The position numbers and the translations under genes were made by a program. Shown piece after piece: positions 1-8,623 of a stretch of 64,000 nucleotides of DNA. How positions within the stretch are numbered: the stretch's first letter is position 1; every line of letters starts with the position of its first letter. The DNA is from JBCCQH01 sp039024435 (lineage in GTDB: Bacteria; Bacteroidota; Bacteroidia; J057; JADKCL01): contig JBCCQH010000020.1 in NCBI GenBank assembly GCA_039024435.1, forward strand, positions 15,078 through 79,077, in the 5' to 3' direction. The notes under the pieces were generated by a model. It had not been told where the DNA came from. It saw only the letters and a program-made list of their open reading frames with translations, and made no database searches.

Positions 1-173
1 AAGGTCTGATCGTGCGGCATACTGACCGCTTCAATCTCTGGAAATGGTCGCGCATGGCGCTCGGCCCGATGGGGTTGGTGCTCGGCTGGACCCCCTACTT
101 ACAAAACAAAATCCGGGCCCAGGCCCTCAGGCAGTTGGGGCGCTTCGAAGAATCCTTGCCCCAACCGGAGTAA
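1..173 (+). CDS. NTF2/SnoaL-like family protein, C-terminal fragment
   Basis: The reading frame enters from the left edge (first full codon at base 3) and stops with TAA at 171-173, so only the last 56 residues are visible. The segment has an HTDRFNLWKW stretch followed by ALGPMGLVLGW. From memory this resembles the tail of SnoaL-like/NTF2-fold proteins of unknown substrate, whose last strand is followed by a Trp-rich helix. The start, the pocket and any catalytic residues lie outside the window, so no reaction can be assigned. The gene ends 62 bp before the next same-strand gene. Confidence 0.6.
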   Translation, partial: GLIVRHTDRFNLWKWSRMALGPMGLVLGWTPYLQNKIRAQALRQLGRFEESLPQPE

Positions 174-235
174 GCGCGCGAGGAGCCCCCCACCTGATTC
201 TGTGCCTGTTTTTTGCCTCTTATTGAGCGCCCGAC

Positions 236-805
236 ATGCAACGTCCCATTTTCTACGTCCTTTCCCTGTTCGTCCACGCCGGCTTCTGGCTGGCAATCTT
301 GCTGGTGAACTACACGACGTATACCTCGGGGGCGCCGGAAGAATTGGAACAGCAATACTACCGCCTGTTTGAGGACAATCGGACCCAGTTGGTGGTCGCC
401 GAACTGGTCTTTCCCGTGGCCATGCTCGTTTGCTCCATCTTGCTGATCGCTATTAAGTTTCGGCCTTCTCCGATCCGACTTCCTTACCTGTTGATGCTCT
501 TCATGGGCGTCGAATTTTGGCTGTGGCGCTGGCTCTTCTTTCCCGACCGCATGTCGACTTACTACGCGCTGAATGACCAACGGTTCTTTGCCGTGGACCA
601 TTCCGAAGGCCACGAATTTACTTTGCTCGGTTACGGATTGTTTTTTCTCCTGATGGTGGGCATTCGCGAATACACGGTTCCAGAAAATCTCCTGGATGCT
701 GCCCTAGACCGCCTGAAAAGGCGGTTGCGCCGGGGTGAGCCCCCCGAATTACCGGGTTCTCAATCGTCCCCGGAATCCCCCGCCAAGCGGGCGGACAAAC
801 CGTAA
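236..805 (+). CDS. Small multi-pass membrane protein, unknown function
   Basis: This 189-residue protein has four hydrophobic segments, at about residues 5-25, 52-75, 82-103 and 128-146. A basic, Pro/Ser-rich tail (RLKRRLRRGEPPELPG, then KRADKP) is probably cytoplasmic. The second half of the membrane region is rich in Trp and Phe (VEFWLWRWLFF). I recognise no family motif. The ATG at 236 follows the upstream gene by 62 bp, so the two may be co-transcribed. It converges on the lipid kinase with only 2 bp between the stop codons, leaving no room for a separate terminator. Confidence 0.7.
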   Translation: MQRPIFYVLSLFVHAGFWLAILLVNYTTYTSGAPEELEQQYYRLFEDNRTQLVVAELVFPVAMLVCSILLIAIKFRPSPIRLPYLLMLFMGVEFWLWRWLFFPDRMSTYYALNDQRFFAVDHSEGHEFTLLGYGLFFLLMVGIREYTVPENLLDAALDRLKRRLRRGEPPELPGSQSSPESPAKRADKP

Positions 806-807
806 TC

Positions 808-1710
808 TCATCCTTTGGCGCGCCGCGTCGGAATCAACAAACGTACCGACTTTTCGTGAATCTGCGCTTGGATCGTTTCGCCGAGGATCACCGCTTCGCC
901 GTCCACGTGGGCATTTCCCTTGGCCATGCGCCGAATCTCAAAGGTTTTCCCCCGCACGATCCGCACGTTGGGATGCCGGTAGATCTTGCCGGTAAACAGC
1001 AGCTTCACCAGGCGCGGCACTTCGATAAAAGGCGTCTTTTGCAGGACCACTGCCTCCAGATAGCCATCCTGGATATCCGAAAGCGGAGACACTTTCGCCC
1101 CGTTGCCCCACTGAGTGCCATTGGCGATGTCGATCAGAAGCAGATTCTTCCACTCGTACTCCCGCACTCCATCGACGGTCAGGGATACGTCGAAGGGTTT
1201 GTAACTGAGAATCGCCTTCGTCGCCAGACGCACGTAGGTGCGGAACCCGCGGGTTTCGCTTTGGGCAAACCGCTCTATGACCTCCGCATCAATTCCAATT
1301 CCGGCATTGTTCATGAAGGGAAATCCACCAAACTCACCCGCATCAACCGCCTTGGCCTCGGCCCTTAAGATCTGTTGAACCGCCTTTTTGTATTTGCGAC
1401 TGTAGCCCAGATGGCGGGCATAGCCATTTCCCGACCCCATCGGTAGAACCCCCAAGGCGATCTCCGTGCCCATAAGCCGCCGCCCGATTTCATTGATCGT
1501 TCCGTCACCTCCCGCAGCGACAATAACTTGGAAATTCCCCTCAATGGCCTCGTTTACAATCAAATCAATGCGGTCAGGCTGGTCCCATACCCGAATGACG
1601 TACATCTCCCCTGCTTTGCGATATTCACGGTCGATGTAGCGAATAATCTTATCCCCTTTGGCCCCTTTTCGCTTCCCGGACACGGGATTGATGACAAACA
1701 TTGTTTTCAT
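808..1710 (-). CDS. Diacylglycerol/lipid kinase family protein (YegS/DgkB-like)
   Basis: This 300-residue protein matches the usual length of the DAGK-catalytic-domain family, soluble kinases that phosphorylate diacylglycerol, sphingoid bases or related lipids with ATP. Seen: an N-terminal FVINPVSGK strand-loop, the nucleotide-binding GGDGTINEI motif near residue 85, LPMGSGNGYARHLG following it, and NNAGIGIDAEVIERF in the second domain. The exact lipid cannot be read from sequence. It lies 43 bp downstream of the LtaS/MdoB-like gene on the same strand. Such enzymes release diacylglycerol, so a recycling role like Gram-positive DgkB is a plausible inference. Confidence 0.9.
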   Translation of the reverse strand: MKTMFVINPVSGKRKGAKGDKIIRYIDREYRKAGEMYVIRVWDQPDRIDLIVNEAIEGNFQVIVAAGGDGTINEIGRRLMGTEIALGVLPMGSGNGYARHLGYSRKYKKAVQQILRAEAKAVDAGEFGGFPFMNNAGIGIDAEVIERFAQSETRGFRTYVRLATKAILSYKPFDVSLTVDGVREYEWKNLLLIDIANGTQWGNGAKVSPLSDIQDGYLEAVVLQKTPFIEVPRLVKLLFTGKIYRHPNVRIVRGKTFEIRRMAKGNAHVDGEAVILGETIQAQIHEKSVRLLIPTRRAKG

Positions 1711-1753
1711 AAAGTCCTAGTCTCAGCGCTCGGCTACCGCAGCCGTGCGGGCT

Positions 1754-3796
1754 TCATTGTGACATGCTCATCACACGGCCGGGCCGGGCGTGGAACCGAT
1801 TGCGCACCCGCGCATTGTGCAATTCCTGGTACAAGCTACGCAATTTAATGTCCATTTCCTTCCACTCCCCCCGGCGAACGACCTTTCCGCGCGGCAGGCG
1901 CGCCCACTTGCCTGATCCGTAGGTATAGCCGATCCGGGTCTGCTCAAAATTGGTGCTGTAGGCCCGTTCTCCCCGGGCCAGGGTGGAAATCCCCATCAAG
2001 TTGTTCATTACAAATGGGTTCCGCGTGCTGTCCAGTAGAGAAATCGCCGCACTGCTGTGCCAGGTGTCCAAGCGCAACAACTCAATCAAGGTCGGTAGAA
2101 CGCTGACGTGGCTCGCGGTCCGGTCATCCCGCCCCGGCGTGATCCCCGGACCGATCAGCAGCAGGGGAACATGAAAATTTTCCATGACCGGACGGTCCCG
2201 CTGTTCATCGGCGTGGAAGCAATGGTCGCCCGTGATCACAAATATCGTCTCCTCAAACCAATCGTACTCCCGTACCTGGGCAAAGTACTGCTCCAGCACC
2301 CGATCCGTATAGCGAATGGTCTTGTCCATGGGGGGAAGCGGCAGGCGCGCAATGTCTGCGTTGCCCCGCGGCGGCAGGCGAAAAGGATGGTGATTGGAAA
2401 TGGAGAAAAACACCGACAAGAAAGGCTCCTGGAACTGGTCCTGGGTGTCGGCCATCCATTCTAGCACGGGTCCATCGTAACAGCCCCAATAGCCGTCAAA
2501 ATCGCGCTCGGCGTGGGGGTATTCATCCATCCCGTAATAGTCAGCAAAACCGGAGATTTCGGCGTACTGGTCAAATCCCATTGAACCGTTGTGGGCTCCG
2601 CAGAAAAAGGCCGTGCGGTAACCCCGATCTCGCAGCATTTGTCCCAGGCCGTAATGGGTATTTTCGGCGTAGCGCGACCCGATTGTCGGGCGAAAAAAGA
2701 CTTCCGGCATGGAATTGAGCAGCGCGGGGATCGACTCTACACTGCGTGTCCCATTTGCGTAAAACCGGGTGTAAAGGCGTCCAATCGCCGACAGCGAATC
2801 CAGAAATGGGGTCAAACTTTGGGCGGGAGGAGCGCCATTGATCGCGCCCATCTTTTCCGCATTGAGGCTCTCGATGATGAGCACGACCACGTTGTGACGC
2901 CGCTCGGGCTCGGGGAAAGACGCCTTGCGAAGAAAGGGATACTCAGGCGATACAAAAGGGCCGTCAAAAGTATTTCGTACCATGGCCTGGGCGATGGCCC
3001 GCCCCCGCGGCGGATCGACCAGTTGCACCGGTTCACTTTGCCACAGGTCCAGGCTGCTCACGACGGTGTAACCCGAGTTCAGACCCAGATTTCCCCCAAA
3101 AACGGTCTCTCCGAGAAACGCCTGCCCGTACCAAAGCGGCTGGTTCTGCAGTCCACTGCGTACCCCCGCAAACATAACGAGGGCAAATGCTCCCAGGGCC
3201 AGAAAATGCTGCCGACGCGATCGCACGGGTTGGACCTTGCGCTGTTCCAGGTGGTGCTTCGCAAACCGGCCCAGCACCCGATACAGTACGTACAGCAGGC
3301 CCCCACTGAGCACGAAGAGGTACCACCATTCCATCAGCATTTCCGGGCGAAAACTGCTCAGATCCGACTTGGTGGTAAACAGCTCGTGGGTGAGGCGCTT
3401 CTCGGAAAATCCGTAGTACACCACGTCGATGCCATTGACCGCTAGCACCGGAAAGTTAACCAGAACGATCAGCGCATTGCCGATAAGGTAGGTCCGCGCC
3501 CGCTGGTTGATTGCCCCGGGCAAGGCCATGAAAAGCAAAATAAGTCCATTAAAAATGAAAATCGTCGCCAGGTCAAAGCGAATTCCGACCAGGAACGACA
3601 AGAGGATTTCCCCGGGCGGAACGGTTGCCGCCTGGCCCAGGTTGTACATCAGAAAGACCAAGCGCAGGATGAAATTCAGTACGAGCAACAGCCCAATGAC
3701 CGTGAGGGCATATCTCAGATTTACCGGTATACGGGGCCGCCAACGCATGCGAGTCAGATTGTATTTGGTACAGTCGTGGTTTGAGGGTGGCGGCAT
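1754..3796 (-). CDS. LTA synthase/MdoB-family sulfatase-fold transferase
   Basis: About 680 residues. The N-terminal third has five hydrophobic helices, followed by a periplasmic alkaline-phosphatase-superfamily domain. Landmarks: VVVLIIESLNAE (metal-binding Glu), FYANGTRSVESIPALL (expected nucleophile Thr in NGTR), and VITGDHCFHAD (metal-binding Asp-His near the end). Members transfer phosphoglycerol or phosphoethanolamine from phospholipids to glycans or glycolipids at the outer face of the inner membrane. A Gram-negative Bacteroidota does not make LTA, so the acceptor is unknown. I chose the ATG at 3796; a GTG at 3814 and an ATG at 3748 (nearer the first helix) are alternatives. It probably shares a transcript with the lipid kinase. 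Confidence 0.88.
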   Translation of the reverse strand: MPPPSNHDCTKYNLTRMRWRPRIPVNLRYALTVIGLLLVLNFILRLVFLMYNLGQAATVPPGEILLSFLVGIRFDLATIFIFNGLILLFMALPGAINQRARTYLIGNALIVLVNFPVLAVNGIDVVYYGFSEKRLTHELFTTKSDLSSFRPEMLMEWWYLFVLSGGLLYVLYRVLGRFAKHHLEQRKVQPVRSRRQHFLALGAFALVMFAGVRSGLQNQPLWYGQAFLGETVFGGNLGLNSGYTVVSSLDLWQSEPVQLVDPPRGRAIAQAMVRNTFDGPFVSPEYPFLRKASFPEPERRHNVVVLIIESLNAEKMGAINGAPPAQSLTPFLDSLSAIGRLYTRFYANGTRSVESIPALLNSMPEVFFRPTIGSRYAENTHYGLGQMLRDRGYRTAFFCGAHNGSMGFDQYAEISGFADYYGMDEYPHAERDFDGYWGCYDGPVLEWMADTQDQFQEPFLSVFFSISNHHPFRLPPRGNADIARLPLPPMDKTIRYTDRVLEQYFAQVREYDWFEETIFVITGDHCFHADEQRDRPVMENFHVPLLLIGPGITPGRDDRTASHVSVLPTLIELLRLDTWHSSAAISLLDSTRNPFVMNNLMGISTLARGERAYSTNFEQTRIGYTYGSGKWARLPRGKVVRRGEWKEMDIKLRSLYQELHNARVRNRFHARPGRVMSMSQ

Positions 3797-4140
3797 GCGT
3801 ATATCGTGGGCCACCCGCCCTCATTTAATTCCTGAGTGGCAATATACAAATTTTCTCACCGCGCCGCGAATGGGCGGAAGGCCACCCGACAGCACGGCGA
3901 GGGTGGAGACGGCGGTGAATCGGCCGTGATCTTTTGCAGTGCGATTTTCCCGTTCTGTGGATCAAAAATCGGATATGGCACGCCGGGAAAGATGCCTCCT
4001 CCTTCGGCGTCGCCAGGACAAGCTATACGCGGCAAAATCTCATCGCGAAGGGGCGGTAGTTACCCGCTCCTGAACCGGCAGGCAAAGACTTCGAAACACA
4101 ACCCATAACCTGGTTTAAAGCAAAACCTTCCATCCGGCGC
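3797..4140. other. Intergenic region without recognised gene
   Basis: About 340 bp between the LtaS-like gene and the secreted beta-rich protein gene, both on the minus strand. A short open frame on the plus strand (3836-4108) has no recognisable composition or start signal. The part next to 3800 is AT-rich and must hold the promoter of the LtaS-like gene, but I see no clean -7/-33 pair. No strong terminator hairpin was found. Confidence 0.5.
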
Positions 4141-4848
4141 TTACTCGGTCCCTTCTTGCAAATCCTCGGGCAGGCGCTCACTCGGCGGGATTTTGCGCTT
4201 CTGACTTCCGGCCTCGAAGAGCACCAGGAACTCAAAACTCAAGCCGCGGATCTTACTGCCGTCGAAGTCTTGCAACCCACCCGGCGTGGGATTCTTGATC
4301 ACGTTGTTCAAACCGATGTTGTAAAATGCGCTGAAACCTACACTTCCGTAGCCGGTCGGACCCTCGATCGTCACCCCGAAGGGCAAGGAGACAAATACCC
4401 GGTTCAGGTCCGCCGTTTGACCGTCTTCCAAAAAGCCTTCCCGCCGGAAGTAATAGCCGAGCAGATAGCCAATTTTGGGATTGATGAGCCCAAACCGGGG
4501 CCCGACTTTCATGTCCACTTCCAGTGCGGTCACGCCGATGCTTTGATCGTCCTCAAAGTCGCGCTGAATCACCGGAAAATTCGGGAAGCCAGTCTCGCGG
4601 TCATTTTTGTAAAGGATATTGATCCCGATCTGCGCGCCTCCATTGTCAAAATACGCCTGGTAGTACGGCCCAAACTTGAGGTGGGACCACCAGCCATCCA
4701 CCAATGGATGCTGCTGGGCACGAAAGAAATAGTTGAAATCGGATCCGAAGCGGAACCCAAACCCGCGCTGGGCCAGGGCGATGCCGCTGCCCAACCCCAC
4801 GGTGAGCACGACACAGAGAAGCAAGCGATGGAGAGCGTTTTGGATCAT
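4141..4848 (-). CDS. Secreted beta-rich protein, probable outer-membrane barrel
   Basis: 235 residues. The N-terminal signal peptide (MIQNALHRLLLCVVLTVGLGSGIALAQ) probably ends at ALA-Q. The rest has many alternating aromatic/glycine strands (GFGFRFGSDFNYFF, FGPYYQAYF, GLINPKIGYLLGYYF, YGSVGFSAFYNIGL), the pattern of small outer-membrane beta-barrels. I recognise no named family. The C-terminus is charged and non-hydrophobic. The start codon overlaps the stop of the upstream nucleotidyltransferase gene by 4 bp (ATGA), so translation is probably coupled. A functional link between tRNA maturation and an envelope protein is not obvious. Confidence 0.7.
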   Translation of the reverse strand: MIQNALHRLLLCVVLTVGLGSGIALAQRGFGFRFGSDFNYFFRAQQHPLVDGWWSHLKFGPYYQAYFDNGGAQIGINILYKNDRETGFPNFPVIQRDFEDDQSIGVTALEVDMKVGPRFGLINPKIGYLLGYYFRREGFLEDGQTADLNRVFVSLPFGVTIEGPTGYGSVGFSAFYNIGLNNVIKNPTPGGLQDFDGSKIRGLSFEFLVLFEAGSQKRKIPPSERLPEDLQEGTE

Positions 4849-6263
4849 TTACTTTTTTCCTGTTCTAGAAGAATCTGTTCACCGACGGAGCGGGCAAAAG
4901 CGACCGCCGCCTCTTTTTCATTGGGGATATCGCCTTCGAGGATCGCTTCCCGGACGGCTTCTTTGATCTGCCCGACCATGCGGGAAGGCGGAATCTGGAA
5001 CATTTGCATGATCATGTCACCGGTCACCGGTGGCTGCCAATTGCGCAACTGATCCCGTTCTTCGACATCTTTGATCTTTTTTTCGACCTCATCGAAGTTG
5101 CGCAGGATGCGCTTCATTTTGTTTGCGTTGCGGGTGGTAATGTCCGCCCGGCACAGGGTCATGAGTGCGTCCAGGTCTTCACCCGCATCGACGATCAGGC
5201 GCCGCACCGCACTGTCGGTTACGATATCATCTACCAGCGCAATGGGCCGCAGGTGCAGCTTGACCATTTTCTGGACAAACTTCATCTTTTGGTCGAGCGG
5301 CAGGCGCATTTGCTTGAAGATCCGCGGCACCCACCGGGCTCCCAAATCTTCGTGGCCGTGGAAAGTCCAGCCCTGCTTGGGATAGTAGCGCTTGGTCGCG
5401 GGCTTTGCGATGTCGTGCAGGATCGCCGCCCACCGCAACCAGAGGTCGTCCGACATGGCGCAAAGGTTGTCGAGCACCTGCAGGGTGTGGTAAAAATTGT
5501 CCTTGTGCCCGCGCCCGTTGACAAAATCGACGCCGTGCAGCTTCACCATATCGGGAAATATCAGGTGCAGCAGCCCCGTATTGAAGAGAATTTTGAAGCC
5601 TTTGGAGGGGACCGGCGCCAAGATCATCTTGTTCATTTCCTCGGTGATCCGCTCTTGGGACACAATTTTGATGCGGTCCCGGTTTTGGTTCAGCGCGGCG
5701 TAGGTCGCCTCCTCGATGTGGAAATCGAGCTGGGTAGCGAAGCGCACCGCCCGCATCATGCGTAGGGGGTCATCGGAAAAGGTGATCTTGGGGTCGGTCG
5801 GGGTCCGAATGATCCCTTCGTTGAGGTCGGCCACGCCATTGAAGGGGTCGTGCAGTTGCCCGTAATCGTCGGCATTCAGCGAAATGCTCATCGCATTGAT
5901 GGTAAAATCGCGCCGGATCTGATCATCGGCCAGGGAGCCTTCTTCCACAACCGGCTTCCGTGAGCCTCGGTTGTAGCTTTCCCGGCGCGCGCCCACAAAT
6001 TCCACGATGTAGTCACCAAATACGACCATCGCCGTACCGAAATTTTCGTAGTAGGCGGTCTTTTCCGATTGGGTGTGCTCGGCAAATGCTTGGGCGAGGT
6101 CAATGCCACGGCCTTCCACCACCACGTCGATGTCCTTTGAGGGGCGCTGCAACAAGTAATCCCGGACAAATCCGCCGATCACGTAGCTGCGCAAGCCTAC
6201 CTTTTCCGCGGCGGACCGCAGAGCGGCAAATACCGGATGATCGATTGCTTCGGGCAGTTTCAT
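4845..6263 (-). CDS. cca: CCA tRNA nucleotidyltransferase / poly(A)-polymerase family with HD domain
   Basis: 472 residues, class II nucleotidyltransferase. Residues ~20-160 hold the head: GGFVRDYLL, then KDIDVVVEG with the two metal-binding Asp, then RRDFTINAMSI. The neck follows with DDPLRMMRAVRFATQL. Residues ~255-360 are an HD domain (FYHTLQVLDNL, LRWAAILHDIAKP, GHEDLGARW). In bacteria this family adds or repairs the 3' CCA end of tRNAs in the cytoplasm, and HD-bearing members can also act as phosphohydrolases. The ATG at 6263 gives the normal N-terminus. The stop overlaps the next gene's start by 4 bp. The C-terminal 60 residues contain a normal anticodon-arm-like tail, so the gene looks complete. 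Confidence 0.93.
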   Translation of the reverse strand: MKLPEAIDHPVFAALRSAAEKVGLRSYVIGGFVRDYLLQRPSKDIDVVVEGRGIDLAQAFAEHTQSEKTAYYENFGTAMVVFGDYIVEFVGARRESYNRGSRKPVVEEGSLADDQIRRDFTINAMSISLNADDYGQLHDPFNGVADLNEGIIRTPTDPKITFSDDPLRMMRAVRFATQLDFHIEEATYAALNQNRDRIKIVSQERITEEMNKMILAPVPSKGFKILFNTGLLHLIFPDMVKLHGVDFVNGRGHKDNFYHTLQVLDNLCAMSDDLWLRWAAILHDIAKPATKRYYPKQGWTFHGHEDLGARWVPRIFKQMRLPLDQKMKFVQKMVKLHLRPIALVDDIVTDSAVRRLIVDAGEDLDALMTLCRADITTRNANKMKRILRNFDEVEKKIKDVEERDQLRNWQPPVTGDMIMQMFQIPPSRMVGQIKEAVREAILEGDIPNEKEAAVAFARSVGEQILLEQEKSK

Positions 6264-6504
6264 ATCTGGGGAAAATTACGAAAAAATGCAATGAATGTAG
6301 GTTTGTTTGTGCGCGGTGAGCGAACGAATGCGCCGGTAAAATGAACGCGACGGGCAAAAATGGGCTGAACACCGCGATTCCCGATGCGTTTTCGGGCGAA
6401 TGGTTACAATGCGGTAGCCAATGGCCGGCTGCACCTCGCGGAATGGTCCTCCGGGTGATTGCGTCCCGGGGAACATTTACCTATCCCCAAGCTCAAAACC
6501 ATAA

Positions 6505-6644
6505 GAGGCGGTTTAAAATTGGTTTGTGAAATTTGCCCTCGCAGATTTTTTAGTCCATAGCCAGCACTACGGGCGAGAAGATAGCTGAAGAGGGACAGAA
6601 AAACATGCCCTAGCAAAGTCGCAGAACTGAATTTAAACAGGCGC
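6505..6644 (-). mobile_element. MITE-like element, copy 1 (140 bp, internally deleted)
   Basis: The left end GAGGCGGTTTAAAATTGG and the right end TTTAAACAGGCGC form imperfect terminal inverted repeats. The element is flanked on both sides by TAA (6502-6504 and 6645-6647), a 3-bp target duplication of TNA type. Compared with the other three copies it lacks about 20 bp of the segment containing CTCATTTGGGAG. Orientation is opposite to copies 3 and 4. No coding capacity. It lies in the 440 bp gap between cca and the 3' end of nuoN; I see nothing else recognisable in that gap. Confidence 0.8.
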
Positions 6645-6702
6645 TAACCGGGAAGCCGGCATCCTACCGGAAATATCGTCCCCACAACCACGAAAGCAAT
6701 AG

Positions 6703-8229
6703 TTAAGGATTCACCGCCAGATCCGGAATCAAGTCAGCCGCCCCCGGAACTGAAGCAATGCTCTCAGCAACCGGGCCTTGGATCAGGTTCGGGAATACCC
6801 CCAGAATCAGGATCAGCACGGCCAGGATTACGACTCCGGCCACCGGAGCAAAGTTTTTCGTAGTAATCACGCTCGGCGTCGCCTTGTCATCGAAGTACAT
6901 GTTGCGGATGACATTGATGTAGTAAAATGCCCCGATGACCGAGGTCAGAATACCGATAATCGCCGGAATCAGAAAATCGGCGCGGATCGCGGCCGCAAAG
7001 ACAAAGTACTTGCCCATGAAGCCAGCCAGGGGCGGGATACCCGCCAGCGAAAACAGGAAGATGGTCAGCGCCGCCCCTAACCAGGGATTGTGCCGGCCAA
7101 ACCCTTTCCAACTGTCAACCGTGACGTCTTGCGCGCGTGATTCGGCCATGCCCACGAGTCCGAAGGCTCCGATATTCATCAAGGTATAAATCACCATGTA
7201 AAAGATGACCGCGACAATGCCATCGCCACCACTACAGACCGCCAGCAACACATAACCCGAGTGCGCAATGCTGGAATAGGCCAACATCCGTTTGAGGTTG
7301 CGCTGACGGGCCGCGACCACATTGCCGTAAATCATCGTCGCAACGGCGCAAACCAGAATCACCGCTTGAATTTTTTCGTTGGAAGCAATCGTGATGCCTT
7401 CACCCAAATTCAGGAATACCGCAAGGGCAATGAAAGCCGCAGCTTTGGAACCGGTCGCCATAAATCCCGCGATGGGCGTCGGAGTACCCGTGTAGACATC
7501 CGGCGTCCAGGCGTGAAAAGGAAAGGCAGCAACTTTAAAAAGAAAGCCGATTACCAACATGCCAACGCCTGGATAGAACAACGGGCTCGTCATCAAGCCC
7601 ATCATGCTCATATTGCTGAAATTGGTCGATCCACTCGCACCGTAAATCAGCGCAATGCCGTAGACGAAAAAGCCGGTGGCAAATGCGCCCAGGAGAAAGT
7701 ACTTCAAACCCGATTCATTGGAACCGACGTCCTTTTTGTACATGGCGGCCATGACGTAAAGGCAGACCGACATTGTTTCCAAGCCAATGAACGTGATGAT
7801 GAGATCATTCGCATTGGCGAGGAGAATCATACCGACAATGGCAAACACCATCAAAGCGTACACGTCGGGAACCCGGGCCACTTGCCGTTTCATGAAATCG
7901 CCGAGAAAGAAAAGGGTGAAGAGGCCGGAACCAGCGAGGAAAACGTGGACCATACTGGCCATCTCCCCGGTACGCAACATATCGTTGTAGGCGGTCATGG
8001 GAAGATTATCTTGCCCCAACAGCCCGGTCAGGACGGGTGGCAATGCCATCAGCATCGATAAGATCAATCCACCCGCCGCAACAATCGGAAGCACCTTGCG
8101 CACCTTGAACGCATCCAATACCATCAGGACCAAACCGGTGATCAAGACGAGCAGCACCGGCATGCCCAGGATGACATCTGTAGCCCCGACCATGAACTGC
8201 GACGCGTCTAGCGTGGCTCTAATTTCCAT
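6703..8229 (-). CDS. nuoN: NADH-quinone oxidoreductase subunit N
   Basis: 508 residues, typical NuoN length, with about 14 hydrophobic helices and the antiporter-like (proton_antipo_M) core. Landmarks: FIGLETMSVCLYVMAAM, a helix with the conserved Glu of the proton channel; FKVAAFPFHAWTPDVY; and RNLKRMLAYSSIAHSGY with its conserved Lys and Ser/His. NuoN is one of three antiporter-type membrane subunits of complex I and takes part in proton pumping in the inner membrane. The gene is alone: no other nuo gene lies upstream or downstream in the window, and it has its own promoter at 8280-8310. The frame is intact, so it should be functional. Confidence 0.96.
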   Translation of the reverse strand: MEIRATLDASQFMVGATDVILGMPVLLVLITGLVLMVLDAFKVRKVLPIVAAGGLILSMLMALPPVLTGLLGQDNLPMTAYNDMLRTGEMASMVHVFLAGSGLFTLFFLGDFMKRQVARVPDVYALMVFAIVGMILLANANDLIITFIGLETMSVCLYVMAAMYKKDVGSNESGLKYFLLGAFATGFFVYGIALIYGASGSTNFSNMSMMGLMTSPLFYPGVGMLVIGFLFKVAAFPFHAWTPDVYTGTPTPIAGFMATGSKAAAFIALAVFLNLGEGITIASNEKIQAVILVCAVATMIYGNVVAARQRNLKRMLAYSSIAHSGYVLLAVCSGGDGIVAVIFYMVIYTLMNIGAFGLVGMAESRAQDVTVDSWKGFGRHNPWLGAALTIFLFSLAGIPPLAGFMGKYFVFAAAIRADFLIPAIIGILTSVIGAFYYINVIRNMYFDDKATPSVITTKNFAPVAGVVILAVLILILGVFPNLIQGPVAESIASVPGAADLIPDLAVNP

Positions 8230-8279
8230 ATTCTTCCTTATCTAGTTTGCAGGGGCCGAATCAAACCCCTCACTTGAAT

Positions 8280-8310
8280 CAAAATTAGCATATCGGCAAC
8301 AAGATTCAAA
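8280..8310 (-). promoter_or_regulatory. Bacteroidota-type promoter of nuoN
   Basis: Read on the minus strand: TTTG (8307-8310), exactly 19 bp spacer, then TAATTTTG (8280-8287). This fits the known Bacteroidota sigma-A consensus (TTTG, N19, TAnnTTTG) in both boxes. Transcription would start about 45 bp upstream of the nuoN ATG. Confidence 0.7.
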
Positions 8311-8552
8311 GCCGCCGATTTATAATTATCCCCGCAAAAATGTGCGTAAACTCCACTTTGCAAGCCAGATAACGATTCCCGGCCCGAACCGTATCTTTAT
8401 AAAGAGAACCGTATCCCGGACCGGTAGGGGAAAAAGGCCGATCTGCGGGCGGTTTTTCCCGCAGAAACCGGAGGAACACTCCCGCAATCAGTGGGGATTT
8501 TATCCGGCAAAAAACGCGGAATTTGACCCGAAAAAGACCATTTTTGAAAAAA

Positions 8553-8599
8553 TTTGCGGGCTAAGGGAAATTTCCCTATTTTTAACTAACAAATGTTAG
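8553..8599 (+). promoter_or_regulatory. Promoter and overlapping palindromic operator of the paa regulator
   Basis: TTTG (8553-8556), 20 bp spacer and TATTTTTA (8577-8584, one mismatch to TAnnTTTG) form a promoter. Directly downstream, at the expected transcription start, lies the perfect palindrome CTAACA-AA-TGTTAG (8586-8599). Its size and position fit a TetR-family operator that would block initiation, so the TetR gene starting 25 bp later probably represses itself and possibly paaABCD. I see no second copy immediately before paaA. Confidence 0.65.
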
Positions 8600-8623
8600 G
8601 TAGCCGAAGTTGAACTACTCCCT

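Noticed and set aside
3836..4108. 90-residue frame in the gap after the LtaS-like gene
   Set aside because: No signal, domain or start context; composition unlike neighbouring genes.
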